This document shows positions 47,678 through 56,167 of a DNA stretch of 64,000 bases, one piece after another. Source of the DNA: Salegentibacter echinorum (GTDB lineage: Bacteria > Bacteroidota > Bacteroidia > Flavobacteriales > Flavobacteriaceae); the NCBI RefSeq assembly GCF_900129445.1, contig NZ_FQVT01000010.1, positions 29,114 to 93,113 of the forward strand. The letters run 5' to 3'. A program made the position numbers and the translations under genes. Each line of letters begins with the position of its first letter. Position 1 is the stretch's first letter. Under the pieces are notes generated by a model. That model saw only the letters and a program-made list of their open reading frames with translations. It did not search any database and was not told the origin of the DNA.

Positions 47678-48730
47678 CTAATCAACATCAAAGCGCAGCC
47701 CAAGGGAAAAATTATACAATTCTTTATTAGGCTCTTTAAAAATGGGGTTTAGATCATATTTACCATAAAGCGTGGCACCGCCCCAACCCAGGTAGGCACT
47801 AAGTCCATAAACAAAATCATTAGTATTATAACTGTTTTTTAATTTTTCTTTCACCTTGTCGCCATCGGCTTTGTATTTAAGTTTTTGGCGTTTCCCAATA
47901 TTAAGTCCGGCGTAACCACCAATCCCAATTTTGAGCATTTTATAGGTTGAAAAATGTAGTCTATTCTCTGTCTCGGTTCTCTTAGACGGCCCCATTTCAA
48001 AGTGGATTGGCACCACCAGGTTGTCCATTCTAAACTTCGATTTATCTAAATCTAAATCGAAGTTTTCCAGTCTCGTCATATCGCCTTCTTCTACAAAATA
48101 GCGGTTATTGGTAGGTTTTAAACCGTTAAGCTGAAAGGAAACCCCATAACGAAACCGCAACCAGTTGGTATTTTTAAAAACACGGGTTTTCCAGGCCCAA
48201 CCAATCTCAAAAAACCGACTCCCGGCAATTTTAAAGTCAGAATCATTTAGAGACTGTCCTTTTTCCAGTGCATTGTTAAATCCGGCAGCAATTACAAGAT
48301 CTGTCGTAGTGCGATTATCATATTTATCGTTTGTGTTTATATTTATATCTAAAGCTTTACCCTTGCCACCAATAGCGATATAGTTTTCAGAAGAATCTCC
48401 ATTGCGTTCCCGCAACTCCATATTGTTGTTTAAAATGGAAATTTTATTTTCAATATTTCGGGCGTGCTTTTCGGCATATTCTTTTTTCTGTTTTTCGGCT
48501 TCTTCCCTGCTAAGCTTTCCCTGTTTCAATTGATCATTGATACGCTCTATTTCATACCTTAGTTTTTCCTTCTCTTTGGCTATAATCTCGGCTTTTTTCT
48601 TTTCAAAAAATGCCTTCGATTTCTTTTCAGAAGTAACCTCTGTTTCTACACTGGCCACTTCTTGCGAAAATACTTCCTGAAATGCCAAGCTGAATACTAA
48701 CAAACTGATGTAAACGATAATTGTTCTCAT
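47678..48730 (-). CDS. Outer-membrane beta-barrel-like protein with a coiled coil
   Basis: A 350-residue protein. The signal peptide (1-22) is followed by a Lys/Glu-rich coiled coil (about 33-105, KKKAEIIAKEKEKLRYEIERINDQL), then an alternating polar/hydrophobic C-terminal half ending NFSLGLRFDVD, which looks like a beta barrel with a terminal strand. No family is recognised with confidence. It ends a three-gene unit with an anti-sigma-like gene and an ECF sigma factor, so it may be that regulon's main target or sensor. Confidence 0.75.
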   Translation of the reverse strand: MRTIIVYISLLVFSLAFQEVFSQEVASVETEVTSEKKSKAFFEKKKAEIIAKEKEKLRYEIERINDQLKQGKLSREEAEKQKKEYAEKHARNIENKISILNNNMELRERNGDSSENYIAIGGKGKALDININTNDKYDNRTTTDLVIAAGFNNALEKGQSLNDSDFKIAGSRFFEIGWAWKTRVFKNTNWLRFRYGVSFQLNGLKPTNNRYFVEEGDMTRLENFDLDLDKSKFRMDNLVVPIHFEMGPSKRTETENRLHFSTYKMLKIGIGGYAGLNIGKRQKLKYKADGDKVKEKLKNSYNTNDFVYGLSAYLGWGGATLYGKYDLNPIFKEPNKELYNFSLGLRFDVD

Positions 48731-48783
48731 AAAAATTATTTTTGATGTTGATGAATGACCCGTTTGTGGGCTTGATATTTATT

Positions 48784-49530
48784 TTAATTGCTATTAGCTA
48801 CGGCTGTTCTGGCTTTTAGATATCCCTCTTTTAAGATCTCAAAAACCCTGGCTTTAAAAGATTGGTACAGTTCATCTTCTACCTCGGCAAGCAGGGCATT
48901 GGCAGAAATAGTTCCATTTTTATCCATAACTACAAAATCACGCGCTTCGCTAATCTGGGCAGCGGCTTCTGCAAGCAAGGCATCTAACTCATCATTTGTG
49001 ATTTTTTCATTGTTTTTAGTCACTGCAATCACCTCTTCCACTTTATTTTGTACAACTTCCTGTTTTAGCATTGGCGGCTCCAAACTTATGGTCTCTAAAA
49101 CCACTACTCTTCCAATATTTTTTTCTTCGGAAATAGGTGAAATCTGGGGGGCTTCTTTTACATCTAAGCTTTTGTTAAGATGAGAAGCTTCATTCGCTGC
49201 TGAAGCTCCTTTATTTATAACAATCTCCTCTGAAGCAATTTGGGTTTCAAGCACAGGTTTTTGTTGCTCTAATATAGGTTTTTCAATGATCTCATTGATT
49301 GGCTCTTCAACAACCTGTGGAGTTTCAGAATAATTTAAATTCCAAATAGTACTTCCGGCAATTACTAATATTGCGACTACCGCCGCTACATATTTCCAGG
49401 GCTTTGAAGTCCTTTTATTTTCTTCGGCATCTAATTTTGACTCCAGTTTATCCCAGCTTTCGGTTGCGGGAGCTATTCGCCTGCATCCTAACTCTTTTTT
49501 GAGTTTTTTTTCGAATCTATTTAATTCCAT
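48784..49530 (-). CDS. Anti-sigma-factor-like membrane protein
   Basis: A 248-residue protein. A cytoplasmic N-terminus (1-44, with WDKLESKLDAEE) precedes one membrane helix (about 46-64, VAAVVAILVIAGSTIW) and a charged periplasmic part. It overlaps the upstream ECF sigma gene by 14 bp, the usual sign of a sigma/anti-sigma pair. A zinc-binding HxxxCxxC motif is not seen. Function is inferred from context. Confidence 0.65.
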   Translation of the reverse strand: MELNRFEKKLKKELGCRRIAPATESWDKLESKLDAEENKRTSKPWKYVAAVVAILVIAGSTIWNLNYSETPQVVEEPINEIIEKPILEQQKPVLETQIASEEIVINKGASAANEASHLNKSLDVKEAPQISPISEEKNIGRVVVLETISLEPPMLKQEVVQNKVEEVIAVTKNNEKITNDELDALLAEAAAQISEARDFVVMDKNGTISANALLAEVEDELYQSFKARVFEILKEGYLKARTAVANSN

Positions 49531-50089
49531 AATCCGATTTATTTTGTGATTTTAGCTGCGCCTGCAACATCTTTCTTGCTTTAAACAGCTGGGATTTAGA
49601 AGTGCCTTCAGAAATATTCAGCATTTCACCTATCTCGAGGTGTTTGTAACCTTCAATAGCATAGAGCACAAAAACCATTTTATAGCCTTCCGGCAAATTA
49701 TCTATCAATTTTTGAAGGTGCGCAACTTCCAACTCACTTTCCATCTCCCGGGAAACTTCTACTTCTTTTATTGCTTCGTTCCTAAACTCAAATTTTTTAT
49801 AGGTTCGCAAAAATGAAATGGATTCCCGCACCATAATTTTTCTCACCCAGCCTTCAAAGCTTCCTTTTCCTTCAAAGTCTTTAAGATGGGTAAATACTTT
49901 AAAAAAGCCATTAAGCATAACCTCTTCGGCGTGGTGTATATCTTTTATATACTGCCGGCAAACGCTTAGCATTTTGCCAGAATGCAACTCATATAATTCG
50001 CGCTGTGCATCGCGATTTTGTTTCGCGGCACGCTTTATAAGCTGAGATTCATTTTTAAAAAGCGGAATTACTTTCACCGAATTATTCAA
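49517..50089 (-). CDS. ECF-type RNA polymerase sigma factor
   Basis: A 190-residue sigma-70 family protein. Region 2 is LYELHSGKMLSVCRQYIKDIHHAEEVMLNGFFKVFTHL; region 4 is LPEGYKMVFVLYAIEGYKHLEIGEMLNISEGTSKSQLFKARKML. It starts at a TTG. It is the first gene of the sigma/anti-sigma/outer-membrane unit. The ECF signal is unknown. Confidence 0.9.
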   Translation of the reverse strand: MNNSVKVIPLFKNESQLIKRAAKQNRDAQRELYELHSGKMLSVCRQYIKDIHHAEEVMLNGFFKVFTHLKDFEGKGSFEGWVRKIMVRESISFLRTYKKFEFRNEAIKEVEVSREMESELEVAHLQKLIDNLPEGYKMVFVLYAIEGYKHLEIGEMLNISEGTSKSQLFKARKMLQAQLKSQNKSDYGIK

Positions 50090-50248
50090 TTAAATGGCCT
50101 TCTATTTACATAGACGCAAGAAAGTTACAAAAGGTTGCCTCAATTAGGTTATTTGTTTTCAGTTTTCAACTTAAGTTCTAAAAAACTTACTGAAAATTGG
50201 GAGTATACTAATGTCTACTACAATACAAACTGTCACTGCCTACTTCTC

Positions 50249-51643
50249 TCACTGTCCCCTAAAAAAAATAACGGTACTTAATGTTTTTAATAAAATATTG
50301 AGATCGAGAAAGATACTACGGTGTTTTATATAGTAAAGATCATATTGAAGTTTAACCAGGCTATCGGTATGGCAATTTCCATAATCGGCTTTTACCTGTG
50401 CCCAACCGGTTAATCCCGGTTTAATCACATGCCTGGTTTCATAAAACGGAATAATTTCAGAGAGTTCTTTTACAAAAACCGGACGCTCTGGCCTGGGGCC
50501 AATTAGGCTCATATCTCCTTTAAGTACATTGTAAAATTGCGGAATTTCATCTAACCGGGTACGTCTTAAAATCTTTCCAAAGCGAGTAGTTCTAAGATCG
50601 TCTTTACTGGCGTACCTGGGACCATCAACTTCAGCATCTTTTATCATGGTGCGCAACTTAAAAATATTAAAAGGTTGCCCAAATTTCCCTACCCGTTTTT
50701 GGGCATAAAATAATTTTCCGCGGTTACTCATTAGATTAATCAAAATGATGAAAGGTAAAATGAGTATAAAAAAGCACAGTCCGAGAATAGAAACAATGAT
50801 ATCAAAAAAACGAAAAAACAGCTGATAGAATTTATTTTTGTTACTTCGGCTAAAAGGAAAATATCGATAAAAATCTTTATCTACGTGTTGCACGGGAATG
50901 CGTTTGGTAGCATCTTCGAAAACCTGAACATAATCTTTTATTGGAAAACCAACTTTCAACAAATGATTCAATTGATTATATAAAGGTAACATTAAACCTT
51001 CTTTATAGCCACTAGCCACTACAATTTCATTGATATGATGTTTTTTTATTGCCTCTCTTAAATCTTCAGCTTCAAACCTAATAAGTTCACTGGCTGTTAT
51101 GGTAGATTGTATCCTATCTTCGGTTTTAATATAACCTACTACAACATAATTGGGATCAGATTTTTGTAAATCGGCACTAATAAGATTAATATCAAAGGAA
51201 TTGCCAACCACCAATACGCGTTTGTAGAACCGGGGAGAGGATATGAAACGAATATATATATAACGCCACACCAGAAGAGGCAACGCGATAGCGAGTAGAA
51301 AAAATAGAATTTGCAGCCTGTTTACCGGTAAGCTTGGAGTAAAAAACGGGGTTAACATATAAAATATTACCGTTGTCCCGGTAGTTAATAGCACATTTTG
51401 AAAAATGCTATCAAATTTTGAAGCTTTTTGCAGGTCATAAAGTTCAAAAACACTCCCAAAAATATTAAAATAGAGAAGCAATACTAAGGTCCAGGACCAG
51501 TTTTGCGCATCTATACGAAAGTAACTAAACTCAAAAATAATACCTACCAGACTTAAACAAATAAGCATAGCAAGAGAATCAAATAAACGCAACAAAATCT
51601 TACGTTCAGAAATTTCAAAATGAAAAAGTGGACTCTGGGACAT
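50249..51643 (-). CDS. Polyprenyl glycosylphosphotransferase, WcaJ-like
   Basis: A 464-residue initiating transferase. About five membrane helices (1-140), a Rossmann-like middle domain (KRVLVVGNSFDINLI), and a C-terminal sugar-phosphate transferase domain from about 275: KLRTMIKDAEVDGPRYASKDD, SLIGPRPERPVFVKEL, KPGLTGWAQV. Members load a hexose-1-phosphate onto undecaprenyl phosphate to start capsule or O-antigen synthesis. No glycosyltransferase, flippase or polymerase is nearby, so it is an orphan here. Confidence 0.9.
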   Translation of the reverse strand: MSQSPLFHFEISERKILLRLFDSLAMLICLSLVGIIFEFSYFRIDAQNWSWTLVLLLYFNIFGSVFELYDLQKASKFDSIFQNVLLTTGTTVIFYMLTPFFTPSLPVNRLQILFFLLAIALPLLVWRYIYIRFISSPRFYKRVLVVGNSFDINLISADLQKSDPNYVVVGYIKTEDRIQSTITASELIRFEAEDLREAIKKHHINEIVVASGYKEGLMLPLYNQLNHLLKVGFPIKDYVQVFEDATKRIPVQHVDKDFYRYFPFSRSNKNKFYQLFFRFFDIIVSILGLCFFILILPFIILINLMSNRGKLFYAQKRVGKFGQPFNIFKLRTMIKDAEVDGPRYASKDDLRTTRFGKILRRTRLDEIPQFYNVLKGDMSLIGPRPERPVFVKELSEIIPFYETRHVIKPGLTGWAQVKADYGNCHTDSLVKLQYDLYYIKHRSIFLDLNILLKTLSTVIFFRGQ

Positions 51644-51700
51644 GAATTACTTTCTGGGTTAAAGATAAAATATTTTTGATTTCTGCAACTTTCTCTGGAA

Positions 51701-51723
51701 CAAAGTTCAAAGTTCAAAGTTTC
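51701..51723. repeat. TTCAAAG tandem repeat
   Basis: CAAAG-TT is repeated three times head to tail with a 7-bp period. It lies about 60 bp upstream of the glycosylphosphotransferase. Confidence 0.5.
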
Positions 51724-51768
51724 TTTAATTCGCATCGTACTTAATCCTTGCTAACAACAAACCACAAA

Positions 51769-51806
51769 TATTCAGTTCACAGTCGCAGTATTCAGCGAAC
51801 AGTAAG
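51769..51806. repeat. CAGT-rich island upstream of rluF
   Basis: Five CAGT or TTCAG words occur in 38 bp. Related islands lie between rpoB and rpoC and around the four-helix-bundle gene. Confidence 0.55.
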
Positions 51807-51879
51807 TAAAAACTATAATCGTAACCTGGGAACAAACACATTTTTAACCAGGACTTTTCTGTTTTGCTGGCTTTCCTCT

Positions 51880-51887
51880 TATCTTTA
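51880..51887 (+). promoter_or_regulatory. Promoter core of the pseudouridine synthase gene
   Basis: TATCTTTA, one base from TAnnTTTG, lies 18 bp before the ATG at 51905. Confidence 0.4.
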
Positions 51888-51904
51888 CGGCATAACTATT
51901 TTTT

Positions 51905-52711
51905 ATGGCGGAAGAAAAACTTACCAGGATAAACAAATACCTAAGTGAAATAGGCTATTGTTCGAGACGTGCGGCAGATAAATTGATAGATGCCGGTAGG
52001 GTTACTATAAACGGGAAAGTACCCGAAATGGGAACAAAAATTAGTGGCCGGGACTCAGTGCGCATCGACGGAAAATTAGTTTCTGAAGCAGAAAAAAAAG
52101 AGCCAAATGTTTATATCGCCTTTAATAAGCCTGTTGGCATTGTTTGCACCACAGATACGCGCGTGGAAAAAGATAACATTATAGATTACATAAATTATCC
52201 CAAACGAATTTTCCCTATCGGCCGATTGGATAAACCCAGCGAAGGCTTAATTTTCCTAACTAATGACGGGGATATTGTCAATAAAATCCTTAGAGCAAAA
52301 AACAATCACGAGAAGGAGTATATCGTTTCTGTTAACAAACCGATTACCGCAAACTTCATTAAACGTATGGGAAATGGAGTCCCAATTTTAGATACTGTAA
52401 CCCGAAAATGCGAAGTGGAAAAATTGGGTAAAAATGAATTTAGAATTATACTCACACAGGGATTAAACAGGCAAATTAGAAGAATGTGCGAATATTTAGG
52501 TTACAGGGTAACCGCCTTAAAGCGCATAAGGATTATGAACGTTAACCTGGATATGCCGGTGGGGGAATGGCGCGATCTTACAGAAAAAGAGTTGAGAACT
52601 ATTAAAGATTTAGTAGGGCATTCCAGTAAAACGCATCAAACCGAAAGCGTAAAAAATATAAATACAACAAGACAAAAAAGCAAACAAAGAATTAGCCGTA
52701 AAAAACCTTAA
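51905..52711 (+). CDS. rluF: 23S rRNA pseudouridine synthase, RluF-like
   Basis: A 268-residue protein: an S4 RNA-binding domain (1-60, [22 protein letters not shown]), then the RsuA/RluB/E/F catalytic domain with the Asp in [18 protein letters not shown] and the [15 protein letters not shown] motif. The tail is Lys/Arg-rich. RluF specificity (23S position 2604) is inferred from overall likeness. Strength of the subfamily call is moderate. Confidence 0.82.
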   Translation: MAEEKLTRINKYLSEIGYCSRRAADKLIDAGRVTINGKVPEMGTKISGRDSVRIDGKLVSEAEKKEPNVYIAFNKPVGIVCTTDTRVEKDNIIDYINYPKRIFPIGRLDKPSEGLIFLTNDGDIVNKILRAKNNHEKEYIVSVNKPITANFIKRMGNGVPILDTVTRKCEVEKLGKNEFRIILTQGLNRQIRRMCEYLGYRVTALKRIRIMNVNLDMPVGEWRDLTEKELRTIKDLVGHSSKTHQTESVKNINTTRQKSKQRISRKKP

Positions 52712-52803
52712 CACATAATTAGCGCATTTTTTTACAATCGATTAAGTTTTACATGCTAATTTTAAGAGAGTTTAGAATTATTAATGATAAATGACCTAAA
52801 ATT

Positions 52804-53226
52804 ATGAAAGTGCAGCCATTTCATTTAGCAATTCCGGTTTCAGATTTAGAAAAAGCCAGAAGATTCTACAAAAATATCCTTGGATGTGGTGAAGGCCGAA
52901 GTAGCGAGCATTGGGTAGATTTTAATTTTTTTGGCCATCAATTGGTAATTCATCAAAAACCAAAAGAAGAAATTTCAAAAAGCCAAAATAATCCTGTAGA
53001 TGGTAAAACAGTGCCTATCCCACATTTTGGAGTGGTGCTGGAATGGGATGTTTTTCACGAGTTTGCCAGCCTACTTAAAGCTAAGGAAATCCAGTTTGAA
53101 ATAGATCCCCACATTAGATTTGAAGGAGAAGTGGGAGAGCAGGCCACGATGTTTTTTAACGATCCCTGTGGAAATGCACTGGAATTCAAAGCTTTTAAGG
53201 ACAAAAACCAACTTTTTGCAAAATAA
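52804..53226 (+). CDS. VOC/glyoxalase family protein
   Basis: A 140-residue metal-binding fold of the vicinal-oxygen-chelate family. [23 protein letters not shown] is the first module; the C-terminal [15 protein letters not shown] supplies the usual Glu, and HQLVIHQ supplies a His. It could be a glyoxalase-like or dioxygenase-like enzyme; the substrate is not known. It is 14 bp from the next gene. Confidence 0.85.
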   Translation: MKVQPFHLAIPVSDLEKARRFYKNILGCGEGRSSEHWVDFNFFGHQLVIHQKPKEEISKSQNNPVDGKTVPIPHFGVVLEWDVFHEFASLLKAKEIQFEIDPHIRFEGEVGEQATMFFNDPCGNALEFKAFKDKNQLFAK

Positions 53227-53240
53227 CCTAAACAGAAAAT

Positions 53241-54260
53241 ATGGATAAATTAAAACCGGCATTAGTACGACAAATATTCGTTTTACTCCTATTAGTCTTT
53301 TTGGCGGTTTTAATATTTAAAGAAATTATTCCATATTTATCAGGGGTGTTGGGTGCTATTACCCTGTATGTATTATTAAGAAAATGGATGACCAACCTCC
53401 GTAACCGAGGCTGGAACCCATCACTTGCCGCAGCACTTTTAATGACGGGTTCATTTATTGGCATCCTGGTACCAATTAGCCTAATCATTATCATGATAAC
53501 ATCTAAGGTGAGTAAAGCTGTAATTAATTCTGAAAGAGTAATACGTGCGGTAAAAGACCAATTAACGCAGGCAGAAACGTATGTTGGTTATAATATAAAT
53601 GAGGCTATAGATACAAGCTCAATCACGAGCTGGATCTCTGGTAACCTGCAAAATTTGGCCGGGGGCACTTTTGATGCTTTTATTGCCATTGGAGTGATGT
53701 ATTTTATGCTCTATTATATGCTTATTAAGCGTGATGCCATGAAAAGTTCTTTGATTTCCTATATTCCCCTGGGCAAAGAAAATTTAAAAATTATAGGAGA
53801 AGAAAGTGACCAACTGGTGAAATCCAATGCTTTAGGAATACCTTTAGTCGCTATTAGTCAGGGTATAATTGCTTTAATTGGATTTTTAATTCTTGGCGTG
53901 CCAGACCCTTTTTTCTGGTTTGTAATTACAGCCATAGGATCTATGATCCCATTTATAGGAACAACAATAGGTATTCTACCTGTAGTTATTCTTTTATTTG
54001 CCCAGGGCCACAATTGGCAGGGAATTGCGATGCTCATTTATGGCTTTGTAGTGGTAGGATCTACAGATAATCTCATTAGGCTTTATGTATTGGAGCGTTT
54101 AGCATCTGTACATCCGCTTATTACTCTTTTTGGGGTAATTGTGGGAGTTCCGCTTTTTGGCTTTATAGGCTTAATATTTGGGCCTTTGCTTATCTCTTTG
54201 TTTTTACTTATTCTAAAAATTTACAAGAAAGAGTACGGCAATACCCACGACCGACTTTAA
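53241..54260 (+). CDS. AI-2E family transporter
   Basis: A 339-residue membrane protein (PF01594-like) with about eight helices. KLKPALVRQIFVLLLLVFLAVLIFKEI starts it; the C-terminal PLITLFGVIVGVPLFGFIGLIFGPLLISL is typical. Despite the family name, many members are not autoinducer exporters; ion or small-solute transport is possible. Confidence 0.88.
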   Translation: MDKLKPALVRQIFVLLLLVFLAVLIFKEIIPYLSGVLGAITLYVLLRKWMTNLRNRGWNPSLAAALLMTGSFIGILVPISLIIIMITSKVSKAVINSERVIRAVKDQLTQAETYVGYNINEAIDTSSITSWISGNLQNLAGGTFDAFIAIGVMYFMLYYMLIKRDAMKSSLISYIPLGKENLKIIGEESDQLVKSNALGIPLVAISQGIIALIGFLILGVPDPFFWFVITAIGSMIPFIGTTIGILPVVILLFAQGHNWQGIAMLIYGFVVVGSTDNLIRLYVLERLASVHPLITLFGVIVGVPLFGFIGLIFGPLLISLFLLILKIYKKEYGNTHDRL

Positions 54261-54289
54261 TTAATAACTAATCTAAAAAACAATGACTT

Positions 54290-54697
54290 ATGAATATGTT
54301 TAGCAAGAAAAAAGAAGAAATTAATGAAGAATATTTTAAAAAAGGTGTCGCTCAGGTAAATGATGGCGATGTAGATATTGCTGCAAATAGCCAGAAGCAA
54401 GCCGAAGATAAAATCATGAATGCCGGGGCTTTAAGAAAATATACCGAAATAGGCAAACTTATGTTCAGCATGCTAAATGACTTTCGCAATGGTAGTTACA
54501 CCAACATCCCCTGGTTTACTATTGCTTCCATCGCTTTTACCATGCTCTACGTTATTAACCCTTTTGATATTATGCCCGATTTTATCCCCGGAATTGGCTA
54601 TGTGGATGATTTTGCAATCCTAACTTTCTCCATTCGATTTATGGAAACCGATTTACACAAGTATTTAGACTGGAAATTAGACAGTAATGAAGAATAA
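54290..54697 (+). CDS. YkvA/DUF1232 family membrane protein
   Basis: A 135-residue protein. The DUF1232 core is IPWFTIASIAFTMLYVINPFDIMPDFIPGIGYVDDFAIL, with a membrane helix around it and charged flanks. Function unknown. It lies 29 bp after the AI-2E family gene and is probably cotranscribed. Confidence 0.88.
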   Translation: MNMFSKKKEEINEEYFKKGVAQVNDGDVDIAANSQKQAEDKIMNAGALRKYTEIGKLMFSMLNDFRNGSYTNIPWFTIASIAFTMLYVINPFDIMPDFIPGIGYVDDFAILTFSIRFMETDLHKYLDWKLDSNEE

Positions 54698-54722
54698 TTA
54701 AACACCACCTACCAGTCTCTAA

Positions 54723-54764
54723 AAACAAGACCTCATAACATTTTAAAGTTATGAGGTCTTGTTT
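54723..54764. terminator. Bidirectional terminator between YkvA and folD
   Basis: A perfect 17-bp stem (54723-54739 with 54748-54764) closes an 8-nt loop, flanked by A on one side and T on the other. It serves the convergent ykvA and folD genes. Confidence 0.85.
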
Positions 54765-54784
54765 GTTTAACATCAAAATAGGTT

Positions 54785-55687
54785 TTATTTTCTATTTTTC
54801 TCTGAATTTCTTTTTTTGTGACGCTCTGTAGCCAGAAGCGTATTTTTTAAAAGCATAGATACTGTCATAGGTCCTACTCCACCGGGAACCGGCGTAATAT
54901 AAGATGCACGTTTGCTTACATTTTCAAAATCTACATCTCCTTTTAGCACATAGCCTTTTTTAGCTTCCTCATTTGGAACGCGGGTAATTCCCACATCTAT
55001 AATTACGGCATCATCTTTAATCATCTCGGCCTTTAGAAAATCTGGAATACCTACAGCGATAATAATAATATCGGCCTGAGAAGTAATTTGGGTAATATTT
55101 TTAGTGAATTCGTGTGTTAAAGTCACGGTAGAATTTCCTGGAAAACCACTTCTTCCCATAAGAATACTCATTGGTCTTCCCACAATATAACTACGCCCAA
55201 TAACCACGGTATGCTTCCCTTTGGTAGGAATATCATAACGTTCTAATAATTCTAAAATCCCAAAAGGAGTAGCGGGAATAAAGGAGGTCATATCTAAAGC
55301 CATCTTCCCAAAATTGGTAGGGTGAAAACCATCTACATCTTTATCGGGATCTACGGCATTTAGAACTTTTTGGGTATCTATTTGGGGCGGTAATGGCAAC
55401 TGAACAATAAAGCCATCTATATCGTCATTTTCATTAAGTTCTTCAATTTTATCAAGTAATTCAAGTTCACTAATGGTATTTGGAAGTCTGTAAAGCGAAG
55501 ATTTAAAGCCAACCCGTTCACAGGATTTCACCTTAGCGTTTACATAAGTGAGGCTGGCCCCATCGTTCCCAACAATAATTGCAGCCAAATGAGGAATCTT
55601 CTCTCCTCTTTTTTTTATTTTTTCAACTTCAGCAGCAATTTCATCTTTTATATCATTGCTGGTTTTTTTTCCGTCTAAAATAGTCAT
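54785..55687 (-). CDS. folD: Bifunctional methylenetetrahydrofolate dehydrogenase/cyclohydrolase
   Basis: A 300-residue enzyme. Typical segments are YVNAKVKSCERVGF with the catalytic Lys, VDGFHPTNFGKM, IPATPFGILELL, VVIGRSYIVGRPMSILM and TPVPGGVGPMTV. It interconverts one-carbon folate forms. A CAGT-rich island abuts its ATG, leaving no room for a Shine-Dalgarno site. Confidence 0.95.
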   Translation of the reverse strand: MTILDGKKTSNDIKDEIAAEVEKIKKRGEKIPHLAAIIVGNDGASLTYVNAKVKSCERVGFKSSLYRLPNTISELELLDKIEELNENDDIDGFIVQLPLPPQIDTQKVLNAVDPDKDVDGFHPTNFGKMALDMTSFIPATPFGILELLERYDIPTKGKHTVVIGRSYIVGRPMSILMGRSGFPGNSTVTLTHEFTKNITQITSQADIIIIAVGIPDFLKAEMIKDDAVIIDVGITRVPNEEAKKGYVLKGDVDFENVSKRASYITPVPGGVGPMTVSMLLKNTLLATERHKKRNSEKNRK

Positions 55688-55723
55688 ATTCAGTGTTCAG
55701 TATTCAGTCTCGGTTCGCAGTTA
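55688..55723. repeat. CAGT-rich island abutting folD
   Basis: TTCAGTGTTCAGTATTCAGT and one more CAGT lie directly before the folD start codon. It is the left flank of the four-helix-bundle gene and runs in inverted orientation to the island at 56122. Confidence 0.65.
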
Positions 55724-55730
55724 GCAATAC

Positions 55731-56102
55731 TCAATCCTTGCCGACTCCAAACCTACCTGGATTATTAATCATAAAGTTTAGAAGTTTTCCAACCTCATTA
55801 CTCTTTTCTATAAATTTTGTCTTTTTATCTAAATCTAGATATTTGCAAGCATAGGCAAATTCTAACCAACTTTGAGTCTCCGCATTTTCAGCATCAGAGT
55901 CAGTTAATTTACTAACAAAATGCTTTGGATACTTCCTCTTTCTATAAGCTTCAGCAACATTTACACATACTGATCTTGAACTCCTTCGTATTTGATCGGT
56001 GAGGGAATAAGTTTCTTCTTTAGGAAATCGCTTTGTGGCTTCAAAAATATCCATAGCCAATGAAAAACCAATCTCATAAACTCGTAAAGATTTATAATCC
56101 AT
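55731..56102 (-). CDS. Four-helix-bundle protein (23S rRNA intervening-sequence family)
   Basis: A 123-residue helical protein. YKSLRVYEIGFSLAMDIFEATKRFPKEE, SLTDQIRRSSRSVCVNVAEA and NFMINNPGRF identify the family. Members are encoded in 23S rRNA intervening sequences and as stand-alone genes; function is unknown. It is isolated between ffh and folD and bracketed by inverted CAGT-rich islands, suggesting a mobile cassette. Confidence 0.85.
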   Translation of the reverse strand: MDYKSLRVYEIGFSLAMDIFEATKRFPKEETYSLTDQIRRSSRSVCVNVAEAYRKRKYPKHFVSKLTDSDAENAETQSWLEFAYACKYLDLDKKTKFIEKSNEVGKLLNFMINNPGRFGVGKD

Positions 56103-56121
56103 ATTTAAGATTTATTTTTTC

Positions 56122-56167
56122 TAACTGTCTACTGCGACTGCATACTGCCACTGGGACCACTGCAAAC
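56122..56167. repeat. CAGT/ACTG-rich island between ffh and the four-helix-bundle gene
   Basis: Five or more ACTG words occur in 46 bp: ACTGTC, ACTGCG, ACTGCA, ACTGCC, ACTGGG, CACTGCA. It touches the ffh stop codon and is the reverse orientation of the island at 55688. Confidence 0.6.

Noticed and set aside
50249..51643. A polysaccharide biosynthesis cluster
   Set aside because: No other glycan genes flank the transferase.
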